Virus record (IMG/VR): IMGVR_UViG_3300046777_002930
Coordinates: 1 to 63,574 of that record
DNA from: a virus
Direction: 5' to 3' (one strand)
DNA length: 63,574 bases
Shown here in pieces: positions 31,428 through 37,993 of the stretch (position 1 is the stretch's first letter; each line of letters opens with the position of its first letter). Made by a program: the position numbers and the translations under genes. Below the pieces are notes generated by a model. That model was given only the letters and a program-made list of their open reading frames with translations, did not search any database and was not told the DNA's origin.

Positions 31428-31931
31428 TTACAGATAAGCGTGAGAGGAAAAGAAGTTGAGCGAGGACATATCTAATGAGGGTGCGCCGCCGTCAAGTTTC
31501 TTAAATGCAGCTTGTTCCGAAGTTTTGTAAAGCATGAAACCTTCTCTTTTAATTTCACTATATTCCTTTTCTGCAAGTGCTTGAAATTCAGCAAGAATGC
31601 CGCCTTTCTTACCTTTATGTTGTGGATTGCTTTGAGAATTAGCTTGCATCAATTTTTCAGTCACAAGACCTTTAATCATATCTTCTTCCGTAGATAGGAA
31701 GTAGGCAAAGGTATCGCAAGTGAAATGTAAGTATCCTTCGCCCGTGTTAGCGTCATCAGAGCAGAAGGCGGAAGTGCAGTTAGGAGCCGCCGCGCCCACA
31801 TTAAAGAAGCGGTTGAATTGCTGGTTGATTTGCTCTTTGGTTCCTTCTATGCCAACGGCAATTTCAGACCCATAGGATGAGATTAGGATGTTGGCGTTTT
31901 TGTTTTCGTTGTTGGTTTGTGTTGTTGTCAT
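31428..31931 (-). CDS. hypothetical protein
   Basis: 167 residues from the ATG at 31931. ILISSYGSEIAVGIEGTKEQ, then a Cys-containing NCTSAFCSDDANTGEGYLHF and a basic, helical second half (KGKKGGILAEFQALAEKEYS). No family recognised. Monocistronic unit with a near-leaderless start. Confidence 0.65.
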   Translation of the reverse strand: MTTTQTNNENKNANILISSYGSEIAVGIEGTKEQINQQFNRFFNVGAAAPNCTSAFCSDDANTGEGYLHFTCDTFAYFLSTEEDMIKGLVTEKLMQANSQSNPQHKGKKGGILAEFQALAEKEYSEIKREGFMLYKTSEQAAFKKLDGGAPSLDMSSLNFFSSHAYL

Positions 31932-31938
31932 GGCTTTT

Positions 31939-31967
31939 AATTTATTTGGTTGAGTTAATAGTGTCAA
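31939..31967 (-). promoter_or_regulatory. sigma70-type promoter, leaderless start
   Basis: Minus strand TTGACA, 17 bp, TAAATT; ATG at 31931 after 7 nt. The promoter sits just outside the end of the gene at 31972. Confidence 0.65.
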
Positions 31968-31971
31968 GGAA

Positions 31972-32064
31972 TTATTTTCCATTATGTTGGCAAGCATAAG
32001 CTGTTAAAGCAAGGATAGTTATGATCCAAACTATTACTATCCCATATACAAGGTCGTCGGTCAT
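31972..32064 (-). CDS. single-span membrane micropeptide
   Basis: 30 residues: TDD start, YGIVIVWIITILALTAYAC membrane span, HNGK end. One base after the stop of the acidic protein, so in the same unit. Role unknown. Confidence 0.5.
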   Translation of the reverse strand: MTDDLVYGIVIVWIITILALTAYACQHNGK

Positions 32065-32065
32065 A

Positions 32066-32404
32066 TTACCAGTCTCCTCCGTCGAAGTAGTCGCCGCCGT
32101 AGTCCTCGTCAGTTCCCCATCCAGCAGACGCAAGCGCGTTCGCGTCAGCGTCCACATCGTCGCGGAAATTGTCCTCGCGTGGTTCGCGGTTGAATCCATG
32201 CTCGTCATCGTCGTCGTCCTGCTGGTCGTCGTCATATTCGGTCATGTCGTCGCCATCATCATGCTGGCGTTGCGCGTCATAATCTGCCAAGTCTTTGGCG
32301 TGCTGCTCGTCCAGCCAATCGGCATAGGAGGAGTCAAGTTCCTCGCAAGTCACGCGAGCGAGTTCGTTCATTTCGTTGTCGGGTTGGGTGGTGTTGTTGT
32401 TCAT
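32066..32404 (-). CDS. highly acidic hypothetical protein
   Basis: 112 residues, about one third Asp/Glu, with runs such as EYDDDQQDDDDDEHG and DDVDADANALASAG. Such Asp-rich small phage proteins can mimic DNA, but sequence alone cannot show this. Leaderless-type start; followed directly by a membrane micropeptide. Confidence 0.65.
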   Translation of the reverse strand: MNNNTTQPDNEMNELARVTCEELDSSYADWLDEQHAKDLADYDAQRQHDDGDDMTEYDDDQQDDDDDEHGFNREPREDNFRDDVDADANALASAGWGTDEDYGGDYFDGGDW

Positions 32405-32410
32405 GGTTCT

Positions 32411-32438
32411 AATGTATAAAACGCCCGAAAAAACGCAA
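32411..32438 (-). promoter_or_regulatory. sigma70-type promoter, leaderless start
   Basis: Minus strand TTGCGT, 16 bp, TACATT; ATG at 32404 after 6 nt. Confidence 0.6.
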
Positions 32439-32486
32439 GGAATTTTTTTTATTTTTTTTAATTTTTATTTTCACCTATTCAACTAC

Positions 32487-32608
32487 CATGCCAGGCCCGG
32501 TATTCTGCCATTCAAGAAGCGTGCCAAGTTTCTCGTGTTGTAAGTCGTTCATTGCCAATGACTTACGGGCCCGAGGGCCCTGTAACTCGTTGAGTCGCAG
32601 GGGTTTAT
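32487..32608 (-). repeat. operon-punctuating repeat, copy 10, long form
   Basis: CGTGCCAAG-type boxes in the flank (32487-32535) and hairpin core ATGACTTACGGGCCCGAGGG then CCCTGTAACTCG; starts 2 bp after the stop at 32610. Confidence 0.8.
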
Positions 32609-32609
32609 G

Positions 32610-32822
32610 TTACCAGCAGTTTACGGCGTCAGCTTGCCTCTCTGCATGAACCTCGGCAAGGCTCTTGAAGCTCTCAAGTGCTTCTTCTTTAGTTTCATCA
32701 TCTTCCAGAGAATCCATGATAGCTTGGATTGTCCAGCACTCTACAATTACATCCCATCCTCCATCATCATAATGTTCTTGGGCGTAGTTATATATATATT
32801 TAGCGATTTCTTCTTTATTCAT
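32610..32822 (-). CDS. small hypothetical protein
   Basis: 70 residues from the ATG at 32822. Acidic, helical (KEEIAKYIYNYAQEHYDDGG, LEDDETKEEALESFKSLAEV). Last gene of a four-gene unit. Function unknown. Confidence 0.65.
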   Translation of the reverse strand: MNKEEIAKYIYNYAQEHYDDGGWDVIVECWTIQAIMDSLEDDETKEEALESFKSLAEVHAERQADAVNCW

Positions 32823-32835
32823 ATTATTGGTTAGT

Positions 32836-33111
32836 TTAGTGTTTGATGTAGGGTTTGATGATGTCCAGTTCCTCAAGGATTGTGCTGATGTGATCGACCC
32901 AGTTGAGTCCATAAACATCGCTCATATGGAGGTCGTAGTAGGCTTGAAGGATTGTCTCTTTGGACGCGCCTTCGTATAGACCATCTCCGTTCATTGTGGA
33001 CTCAATCTCGGCGTAAACCTTGTGCTTGTCCTCTGGGGTCAAGCCGATGAGGGTGTAAGCGGCAATGTTGAACAGGACGCTGTGATGTGGTGCTTGTTGT
33101 GTTGTTGTCAT
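32836..33111 (-). CDS. hypothetical protein
   Basis: 91 residues. FNIAAYTLIGLTPEDKHKVY, GLYEGASKETILQAYYDLHM and YGLNWVDHISTILEELDIIK suggest a helical protein. No family recognised. Confidence 0.65.
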   Translation of the reverse strand: MTTTQQAPHHSVLFNIAAYTLIGLTPEDKHKVYAEIESTMNGDGLYEGASKETILQAYYDLHMSDVYGLNWVDHISTILEELDIIKPYIKH

Positions 33112-33128
33112 GTGTGTTGGTGTTTAGG

Positions 33129-33395
33129 TTAAATTGCTCCAGCGCGTTTGGCGTAAGCTTTAAGCTTCTTGAATACAAGGTCTTGAGATACCTTGTCCGT
33201 AGGGAAGTTGGTCAATCCCCTCTGGCACATATCGAACTCGTGAGTCTCGGAGCCGTAACCCCCTGGGGCTTCATCATTAGCCAAGATTGTGCCTTTAGCT
33301 TCGTTGACTTGCGTGACTCGGAATGGAATGTCAGTTCGTGTTCCGTGGTATCTGTAGAGGACAAGATCCCCTACCTTCGGTGTTTGTATTAGCAT
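33129..33395 (-). CDS. hypothetical protein with SH3-like start
   Basis: 88 residues from the ATG at 33395. VGDLVLYRYHGTRTDIPFRV and QVNEAKGTILAND resemble a small beta-barrel; the end is basic (KKLKAYAKRAGA). Third gene from the promoter at 33614. Confidence 0.65.
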   Translation of the reverse strand: MLIQTPKVGDLVLYRYHGTRTDIPFRVTQVNEAKGTILANDEAPGGYGSETHEFDMCQRGLTNFPTDKVSQDLVFKKLKAYAKRAGAI

Positions 33396-33414
33396 GGTGG
33401 CGTTGGTGTTTAGG

Positions 33415-33606
33415 TTAAAATGAGCGGTGGTTGGTCTGGTATGGAAGCTCCTGCGCGAGCAAGTCCATGACAGCTTTATTGTCTGGCTCGTCCATGATCT
33501 GCCCAAGAATCCAAAGGCAAACATCCTCCCATTGCTGGGTTGTCCGCTCGCCCCTCTGGAGGCTGGCGAGGTTATTCATGTAGCATTCAATCAATTCAAC
33601 TTTCAT
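33415..33606 (-). CDS. small hypothetical protein
   Basis: 63 residues from the ATG at 33606, which the promoter fixes. MKVELIECYMNNLASLQRGE and WEDVCLWILGQIMDEPDNK, helical. First gene of the unit down to 32610. Confidence 0.65.
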   Translation of the reverse strand: MKVELIECYMNNLASLQRGERTTQQWEDVCLWILGQIMDEPDNKAVMDLLAQELPYQTNHRSF

Positions 33607-33613
33607 GGTGTTT

Positions 33614-33642
33614 AAGGTAGCATGGATGTCTAAAAAGCACAA
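33614..33642 (-). promoter_or_regulatory. sigma70-type promoter, leaderless start
   Basis: Minus strand TTGTGC, 17 bp, TACCTT; ATG at 33606 after 7 nt. Confidence 0.6.
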
Positions 33643-33679
33643 GGGATATTTTTATTTTTTTTGAATTTTTTTTACATGA

Positions 33680-33852
33680 CTGCAAGCAGTAGCTATGCCA
33701 AGTATAGATTTCGCCTATTCAAGAATCGTGCCAAGTTCTAATTTTGTAAGAAAAAGACCCCATTATTTCTTTCAATTCTCTTCTTAAGTCGTTGAATAGC
33801 AGGCACTTGCGGGCCCGAGGGCCCTGTAACTCGTTGAGTCACAGGGGTTTAG
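33680..33852 (-). repeat. operon-punctuating repeat, copy 11, long form
   Basis: Flank with CGTGCCAAG boxes, an insertion of about 50 bp relative to other copies, and hairpin core GCACTTGCGGGCCCGAGGGC then CCTGTAACTCG. Two bp after the stop at 33855. Confidence 0.75.
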
Positions 33853-33854
33853 GT

Positions 33855-33914
33855 TTATTCTGAACTTTTAGCCAACAAGAAGAATCCGAGAAGGGTTCCA
33901 ATTAGAAAAGTCAT
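33855..33914 (-). CDS. very short membrane peptide
   Basis: 19 residues, TFLIGTLLGFFLLAKSSE: one short hydrophobic segment. Placed between a real gene and a hairpin repeat, where other units also end in membrane micropeptides, which is the main reason to list it. Confidence 0.35.
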   Translation of the reverse strand: MTFLIGTLLGFFLLAKSSE

Positions 33915-33922
33915 ATAAGTAA

Positions 33923-34426
33923 TTAGTCAGCAATGATTTCGAGAGTATATTTTTTGATAACATTGTCGGCTTCTTGCTTCCAACGGCGCAACTGCCTATC
34001 GTGGAACTCTTTGAGAAGGGTTTCCTCAAGGACGATTTCGCCGGTATCAACTTCGATCTCTTGAGCTTGCTCGTTAAGTGCATCATATTGAAGTCTTTCA
34101 GCAGACTTTTCTGATATTCTCCAAAGCTGGGAAAGGTTTTTCGCGTTTCCATCCTCCCATTTAGTAAAGCCAGCCCAATACTTTCCATTTTCAAAAGAGT
34201 GCATCGGCTTTCCATCCATGTCTGAAAGGTGCATTGCGGCGGCATCTTCAAGCTGTGGGAATGCCTCAAGAATTTCTTTGTGAATTGCTCCGAAGACAGA
34301 TTCGCGTCCATTCTCGACAACGCGACCAGTTAAGGAAAAGTGGGGTTTTTGATCGCCAATTTTGTGAAGGACAAAGTCCGCTTCGATGTAGTTTTTTGGG
34401 TCTTGGTTTTTTGTGGTTAGTTTCAT
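33923..34426 (-). CDS. hypothetical protein
   Basis: 167 residues. IEADFVLHKIGDQKPHFSLT at the start (beta), then HLSDMDGKPMHSFENGKYWA and a helical, charged C-terminal half (LKEFHDRQLRRWKQEADNVI). No family recognised. Own promoter. Confidence 0.7.
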   Translation of the reverse strand: MKLTTKNQDPKNYIEADFVLHKIGDQKPHFSLTGRVVENGRESVFGAIHKEILEAFPQLEDAAAMHLSDMDGKPMHSFENGKYWAGFTKWEDGNAKNLSQLWRISEKSAERLQYDALNEQAQEIEVDTGEIVLEETLLKEFHDRQLRRWKQEADNVIKKYTLEIIAD

Positions 34427-34449
34427 TTTGTGGTTGGTTTGGTTTTTTT

Positions 34450-34477
34450 ATATTATAGGTTAATCGGAAAAGGTCAA
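34450..34477 (-). promoter_or_regulatory. sigma70-type promoter
   Basis: Minus strand TTGACC, 16 bp, TAATAT. It overlaps the stop of the gene at 34474. Leader with ACCAAACCAACC before the ATG at 34426. Confidence 0.55.
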
Positions 34478-34662
34478 TTTTTATTTTTGAAAAAACTTGG
34501 AAGATTTATTTTGATTTGTGGCTTCCAATCATTAACGGTCTGATAGGCTTCAAGCTCTGCGTTGATGTTGCCAAAAACTGAAATTTCTGGATACTTGGCA
34601 AGTAATTTTTCAAAATCTTTTTTGAAATTTTGAAGGTTCTTTTCGGGAGTGATGATTTTCAT
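34474..34662 (-). CDS. small hypothetical protein
   Basis: 62 residues, basic (ITPEKNLQNFKKDFEKLLAK; QIKINLPSFFKNKN). Monocistronic with its own promoter. Function unknown. Confidence 0.65.
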   Translation of the reverse strand: MKIITPEKNLQNFKKDFEKLLAKYPEISVFGNINAELEAYQTVNDWKPQIKINLPSFFKNKN

Positions 34663-34672
34663 AACAGTATTT

Positions 34673-34700
34673 AGATTATAGGGTGAATTTAAAAGGTCAA
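34673..34700 (-). promoter_or_regulatory. sigma70-type promoter
   Basis: Minus strand TTGACC, 16 bp, TAATCT; ATG at 34662 after 10 nt. Confidence 0.55.
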
Positions 34701-34708
34701 GGATTATT

Positions 34709-34864
34709 TCAGCGATTTTTCAAACGAACAAAAACATCTTTGTTTTCTTCCATCAGTTCGCCAAGAATTTCAAAACAGATTTTGAACCATTCTTCTTGAG
34801 TGATCCAGCCCATTTCAAACCTTGCTTTTGCCCATTCATAGCGGGAAACCATGTCTTGTTTCAT
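34709..34864 (-). CDS. small hypothetical protein
   Basis: 51 residues, MVSRYEWAKARFEMGWITQE then WFKICFEILGELMEENKDVF. Aromatic and helical. Directly downstream of its promoter with a leaderless-type start, which supports it as a gene. Confidence 0.65.
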   Translation of the reverse strand: MKQDMVSRYEWAKARFEMGWITQEEWFKICFEILGELMEENKDVFVRLKNR

Positions 34865-34870
34865 GTTTTT

Positions 34871-34899
34871 AATGTATAAAATTATTCCGATTCTGTCCA
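34871..34899 (-). promoter_or_regulatory. sigma70-type promoter, leaderless start
   Basis: Minus strand TGGACA, 17 bp, TACATT; ATG at 34864 after 6 nt. Confidence 0.6.
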
Positions 34900-34921
34900 G
34901 ATATTTTTTTTAATTTTTTAT

Positions 34922-35022
34922 TTGGCATAAGCAAAAATCGTGCCAAGATTCGCGTTGTAAATCGTTGGGCGCCAACAAGTTACAGGCCCGAGGGGCCCGT
35001 AAGTCGTTGACCTACAAGGCTT
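34922..35022 (-). repeat. operon-punctuating repeat, copy 12, long form
   Basis: CGTGCCAAG box at about 34939, hairpin core AAGTTACAGGCCCGAGGGGC then CCGTAAGTCGTTGACC. Five bp after the stop at 35028. Confidence 0.75.
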
Positions 35023-35027
35023 TGCGC

Positions 35028-35222
35028 TTATTTCTCCATCAGCTTGACAATCACAAGCAGAGCAATCCCTAAGAAGAAACTAAACAAGGCAAGAAGAAAG
35101 CCAATCCAGAAAGGAGATAAGACCCATAACCAGCTCCATTGGATATGGTTAGTCAACTTAAGACCGATAAAGAGAACGCCGAGTAGTAACCAAAGTGATG
35201 GAATTTTCATTTGTATTTTCAT
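35028..35222 (-). CDS. two-span membrane protein, Fragile-X-F-like
   Basis: 64 residues: spans SLWLLLGVLFIGLKL and FWIGFLLALFSFFLGIALLV, separated by THIQWSWLWVLSP. The GVLFIGLKL-x-HIQWSWLWVLSPFW pattern is that of small phage proteins annotated as transmembrane Fragile-X-F protein. Function unknown; an inner-membrane location is expected. Confidence 0.7.
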   Translation of the reverse strand: MKIQMKIPSLWLLLGVLFIGLKLTNHIQWSWLWVLSPFWIGFLLALFSFFLGIALLVIVKLMEK

Positions 35223-35230
35223 TATATTTT

Positions 35231-35413
35231 TTATTTAGTTATGCCGCAAGCCTTTTTGAATCGAGCAGAATCAAACAAGCTGTTGAGACTTTTGAAGGTA
35301 GAGCAAAGATCGTCAACAATGTTTTCGATCAGTTTAAGTTCTTTGGTTGTAGATGCTTGCCCGTAGTTGAATTTAATTGTATCAGCTACTTGTTGGAAGT
35401 GTTTTTTTGTCAT
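35231..35413 (-). CDS. small conserved hypothetical protein
   Basis: 60 residues. MTKKHFQQVADTIKFNYGQA followed later by SLFDSARFKKACG is a recognisable small phage protein (start MTKxHF, end FDxxRFxxACG). No function known. Confidence 0.7.
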   Translation of the reverse strand: MTKKHFQQVADTIKFNYGQASTTKELKLIENIVDDLCSTFKSLNSLFDSARFKKACGITK

Positions 35414-35455
35414 GGTTTTTGTTTGGTTGTTTGTGGTTGTTGTTTTGTTTGAAAA

Positions 35456-35575
35456 TTAAAGCCCGTTGCGTCCTACATATTCGGCAAAGCTCATAAACAG
35501 GCTGAACATTGCATAAGAGAAAATGCAGACGATGATTGTTGGAACGATTTGCTCTAGTGTTTCGATTGCTTTCAT
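35456..35575 (-). CDS. small membrane protein
   Basis: 39 residues: polar start KAIETLEQ, span IVPTIIVCIFSYAMFSLFMS, end FAEYVGRNGL. First gene of a three-gene unit with two membrane proteins. Leaderless-type start at 35575. Confidence 0.6.
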   Translation of the reverse strand: MKAIETLEQIVPTIIVCIFSYAMFSLFMSFAEYVGRNGL

Positions 35576-35581
35576 GTTTTT

Positions 35582-35610
35582 GAATATATTCGATGAATCT
35601 AAAATGTCCA
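35582..35610 (-). promoter_or_regulatory. sigma70-type promoter, leaderless start
   Basis: Minus strand TGGACA, 17 bp, ATATTC; ATG at 35575 after 6 nt. Confidence 0.55.
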
Positions 35611-35637
35611 GATATTTTTTTATTTTTTTCATTTTTA

Positions 35638-35765
35638 TTCAAGCATTATCTGTGCCAACTTTCCGATTTCGCCATACAGGAATCGTGCCAACTTGTAAGT
35701 CCTTGATTGCCAATGAGTTACGGGCCCGAGGGCCCCGTAAGTCGTTGATATTCAGCAACTTACGG
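35638..35765 (-). repeat. operon-punctuating repeat, copy 13, long form
   Basis: Two GTGCCAA boxes with CGCCATACAGGAATC between them, hairpin core GAGTTACGGGCCCGAGGGCC then CCGTAAGTCGTTGATATTC and GCAACTTACGG. Six bp after the stop at 35772. Confidence 0.8.
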
Positions 35766-35771
35766 ATTAGA

Positions 35772-35891
35772 TTAAATGCTAGGCTTGCCCATTGCCACCC
35801 ATCTATTGTAGAGCATCAGGAAACCCCTCTGCGCCTGCAACTTCTGCGCTTCTGTTAAGGGTTTTTTCTTTTTATTTGTTTTGTTTTTCAT
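35772..35891 (-). CDS. small basic hypothetical protein
   Basis: 39 residues, Lys-rich start (KNKTNKKKKPLTEAQKLQAQ), then RGFLMLYNRWVAMGKPSI. Possible nucleic-acid or membrane binder. Last gene of its unit. Confidence 0.55.
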   Translation of the reverse strand: MKNKTNKKKKPLTEAQKLQAQRGFLMLYNRWVAMGKPSI

Positions 35892-35923
35892 TGCGTTATT
35901 TTGATGAATTGTATGGTGTTATG

Positions 35924-36271
35924 TTAGTCGCTCCAGCAGTCATAGCTGCCGTTGTATATCCAAGACCCATCTTCCAGCTTGATGCCATCGTCACAAGTAA
36001 GCGATTGACCGCCAATGCCATACATAGAGCAGACAAAAGAAACCTTGTCGGATTTTTGCTTGGCGAGGCGAAGGCGAGTTTCCTCGTCGCCGTAGTAGTT
36101 GCCAATTACAGAGCCGTCGGGTTGCTTAACGGCGAACACATCAAACAGGCGTTTCGAGGAATGAATCTGGAATGTTCCCCAGTCGCGTGTTCCCGTGCTG
36201 TTGCTTTCATGCGTTGCGCTAAACTTGATGAAGTTTTGCGGATGGTTGATTGTGTCTAGTGGTGTTGTCAT
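35924..36271 (-). CDS. hypothetical protein
   Basis: 115 residues. FSATHESNSTGTRDWGTFQI, KQPDGSVIGNYYGDEETRLR and a Cys-containing end (FVCSMYGIGGQSLTCDDG). Beta-rich. No family recognised. Confidence 0.65.
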   Translation of the reverse strand: MTTPLDTINHPQNFIKFSATHESNSTGTRDWGTFQIHSSKRLFDVFAVKQPDGSVIGNYYGDEETRLRLAKQKSDKVSFVCSMYGIGGQSLTCDDGIKLEDGSWIYNGSYDCWSD

Positions 36272-36279
36272 AGTCTCTA

Positions 36280-36483
36280 TCAGTTGAAGCGTTCCGTTTC
36301 GCGTTGTTCCCTAGCTTGCTCACGGGCGATCCTCTTTAGAATCGCATCCTCTTGTGCGAGGCTTTGAGCGAGCCAGTCATTGCCGCAAGCATCTTCCATG
36401 AAGCGGTATTTATTGTAAAGGTTCTCGCCAGCGTAGTCAGAGAGGCGGTCAATCAGTTCGTCTTGGTTCAAGTATTTCTTCAT
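36280..36483 (-). CDS. small hypothetical protein
   Basis: 67 residues, helical and charged; the end (ILKRIAREQAREQRETERFN) could be a coiled coil or bind nucleic acid. First gene of the unit, leaderless-type start. Confidence 0.65.
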   Translation of the reverse strand: MKKYLNQDELIDRLSDYAGENLYNKYRFMEDACGNDWLAQSLAQEDAILKRIAREQAREQRETERFN

Positions 36484-36489
36484 GGTGTG

Positions 36490-36518
36490 AATCTATTCTA
36501 AAAGCGTTAGTGTGTCAA
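36490..36518 (-). promoter_or_regulatory. sigma70-type promoter, leaderless start
   Basis: Minus strand TTGACA, 17 bp, TAGATT; ATG at 36483 after 6 nt. Confidence 0.65.
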
Positions 36519-36528
36519 AGGATTTTTT

Positions 36529-36693
36529 TCAATTTTCGTATTGTCCGAAAAGCTCGTATCGTCCATCAAAGGATTGTTCTTCTTCGTAGTCGAGAACGAA
36601 GGGGATGTTGCCCGCGCTTACACACATGGCAAAGAAGCTGTCTGTGTCTTGGATGTCTGCGGTGTTTGTGGTAGTGTTGTTTTCGTTGTTCAT
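36529..36693 (-). CDS. small acidic hypothetical protein
   Basis: 54 residues from the ATG at 36693 fixed by the promoter. Acidic throughout (DIQDTDSFFAMCVSAGN, VLDYEEEQSFDGRYELFG). Monocistronic. Confidence 0.65.
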   Translation of the reverse strand: MNNENNTTTNTADIQDTDSFFAMCVSAGNIPFVLDYEEEQSFDGRYELFGQYEN

Positions 36694-36699
36694 GTTTTT

Positions 36700-36728
36700 A
36701 AGGTATTCGATAATGCCTAAAAGGTCAA
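36700..36728 (-). promoter_or_regulatory. sigma70-type promoter, leaderless start
   Basis: Minus strand TTGACC, 17 bp, TACCTT; ATG at 36693 after 6 nt. Confidence 0.65.
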
Positions 36729-36767
36729 GGGGAGATTTTATTTTTTTTGAATTTTTTATTTTTGATG

Positions 36768-36900
36768 CAAGCAGGGAGCGTGCCAAGTCTCGATATTCGC
36801 CATTCAGGAATCGTGCCAAGTTCCATGTCGTAAATCGTTGATTATCAAGGACTTGCGGGCCCGAGGGCCCCGTAAGTCGTTGATATTCAGCAACTTACGC
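36768..36900 (-). repeat. operon-punctuating repeat, copy 14, long form
   Basis: GCAAGCAGGGAGCGTGCCAA, CGCCATTCAGGAATCGTGCC, hairpin core GGACTTGCGGGCCCGAGGGC then CCCGTAAGTCGTTGATATTC and CAACTTACG. Six bp after the stop at 36907. The most complete copy. Confidence 0.85.
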
Positions 36901-36906
36901 GATTGA

Positions 36907-37107
36907 CTATCCGAATAGCGGTTGGATTACATACTTTGTGCCGCGAGGCATCTTCTTAAGTGGTTGCAACCCTTCGCGTTCCCTTGCTTTGTTATAGTCC
37001 CACAGGATGTTTTGCTTTGCAGTATAGAAGAAACCTTCTGTTGCCGCAAGCGTATAAGAACCAATGTGTTCTGTTGGTGGTATTAGGGCTTTTAGTATTT
37101 TTTTCAT
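36907..37107 (-). CDS. small hypothetical protein
   Basis: 66 residues, basic (NKAREREGLQPLKKMPRGTK) with a hydrophobic middle (IGSYTLAATEGFFYTAKQNI). Second gene of its unit. Function unknown. Confidence 0.65.
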   Translation of the reverse strand: MKKILKALIPPTEHIGSYTLAATEGFFYTAKQNILWDYNKAREREGLQPLKKMPRGTKYVIQPLFG

Positions 37108-37127
37108 AGGTCGTTATTAGGTTGAGA

Positions 37128-37454
37128 TTATCCAACTACTTGGAGATCAGACACATAGGCGAAGTCAAAACGCTTAATCTGAAGGCGTCCATCCTCTTGC
37201 TCCTCAACGCCTTGGAGGTATTCGCGGCGTTGCTCTGTGTCCTTTTTATAGAGGGCAACAAAGCGGTTGCCGTTGTTGCTCTTGCCCCATGAGCGACCAC
37301 CAGCAAGGAGAGGCAGGATGACCTCGCGCCCCATGCGGATGATGCGTTGAGTGACCGAAACGCCGCCACCCTTGAGGGGCTTGGCATAGGTGAACTTCAC
37401 GAGGGTCGTGGAAGCAGGGATTTCGTTCGGGTTTGTGGTGTTTGTGTTGTTCAT
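37128..37454 (-). CDS. hypothetical protein, paralogue of 30109-30414
   Basis: 108 residues from the ATG at 37454. LVKFTYAKPLKGGGVSVTQR, GGRSWGKSNNGNRFVALYKK, REYLQGVEE and LQIKRFDFAYVSDLQVVG match the paralogue at 30109-30414, which points to a small WYL-like beta domain. Leaderless-type start. Confidence 0.65.
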   Translation of the reverse strand: MNNTNTTNPNEIPASTTLVKFTYAKPLKGGGVSVTQRIIRMGREVILPLLAGGRSWGKSNNGNRFVALYKKDTEQRREYLQGVEEQEDGRLQIKRFDFAYVSDLQVVG

Positions 37455-37460
37455 ATTGTT

Positions 37461-37489
37461 AATGTATAAAAATCTTTTTAATGCGTCAA
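37461..37489 (-). promoter_or_regulatory. sigma70-type promoter, leaderless start
   Basis: Minus strand TTGACG, 17 bp, TACATT; ATG at 37454 after 6 nt. Overlaps the neighbourhood of the next gene's stop (37498). Confidence 0.65.
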
Positions 37490-37497
37490 GGGTTTTT

Positions 37498-37587
37498 TTA
37501 TTGTTGTTCAAGGTGAATCTTCAAGAGGACTGCGATGGTCGAGAACCAGATGAAAACCACTACTGCGGCGATGTCGTTTGCTTCCAT
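37498..37587 (-). CDS. single-span membrane micropeptide
   Basis: 29 residues: EAND start, IAAVVVFIWFSTIAVLL span, KIHLEQQ end. It has its own promoter and leaderless-type start, good evidence that such micropeptides are expressed genes. Confidence 0.6.
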   Translation of the reverse strand: MEANDIAAVVVFIWFSTIAVLLKIHLEQQ

Positions 37588-37594
37588 GTCTAAA

Positions 37595-37622
37595 AAGGTA
37601 TCACAGACCGACAGGAACGCAA
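37595..37622 (-). promoter_or_regulatory. sigma70-type promoter, leaderless start
   Basis: Minus strand TTGCGT, 16 bp, TACCTT; ATG at 37587 after 7 nt. Confidence 0.55.
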
Positions 37623-37962
37623 GATATTTTTTGAATTAAAATTCAGAGAGAAAAAAGATTTTCCTTGACACCCCCCCAGTTTTTCGAATTTTGGGTAGCC
37701 ACGGGCCCAGAAAGCGTGTGGGGGTCTTAAAATTCAGTCTCCCCCAATAAAAATCCAATTATTTAATAATATATATACGTATACCTCTATTATTTATCTT
37801 TCTTATATTATCTTCTTATCTTGTCTTATTATGTATTATTGTTGTTATAGTCAATGCGTAGGGCAACCCCCCCCTATTTTTCGAATAAAAAAGAATTAAA
37901 TATCAAAAAATATTTCAAGGGTTTTCGGCCGGGCCGTATTAAATCTGGTAATACCAATTTTA
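37623..37962. other. divergent intergenic region with C-run direct repeats
   Basis: No gene. Two direct repeats, CCCCCCCAGTTTTTCGAAT (37671-37689) and CCCCCCCTATTTTTCGAAT (about 37867-37886), flank an AT-rich stretch with TTAATAATATATATACGTAT. A GGGGG...CCCCC hairpin lies at 37720-37745. GGGCCC at 37704 may be a relic of the hairpin repeat. Candidate origin or boundary element; unproven. Confidence 0.45.
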
Positions 37963-37980
37963 GTGTATAAAAATATATAA
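37963..37980 (+). promoter_or_regulatory. GTGTA/TATA late-type promoter motif
   Basis: GTGTATAAAAATATATAA, 31 nt before the ATG at 37994 counted from the G. Confidence 0.5.
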
Positions 37981-37993
37981 AAAAATAAATTTT

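Noticed and set aside
33868-34320. 150-codon minus frame overlapping 33923-34426
   Set aside because: Ser/Lys/Leu-rich shadow frame; the 167-residue frame has the promoter, ATG and balanced composition.
35896-36259. Frames opposite 35924-36271 on either strand
   Set aside because: No promoter or start context; the 115-residue minus frame follows its upstream gene in the unit.
37698-37712. A fifteenth copy of the hairpin repeat (CACGGGCCCAG)
   Set aside because: Only the GGGCCC centre is present; the ACTTACG arms are missing.
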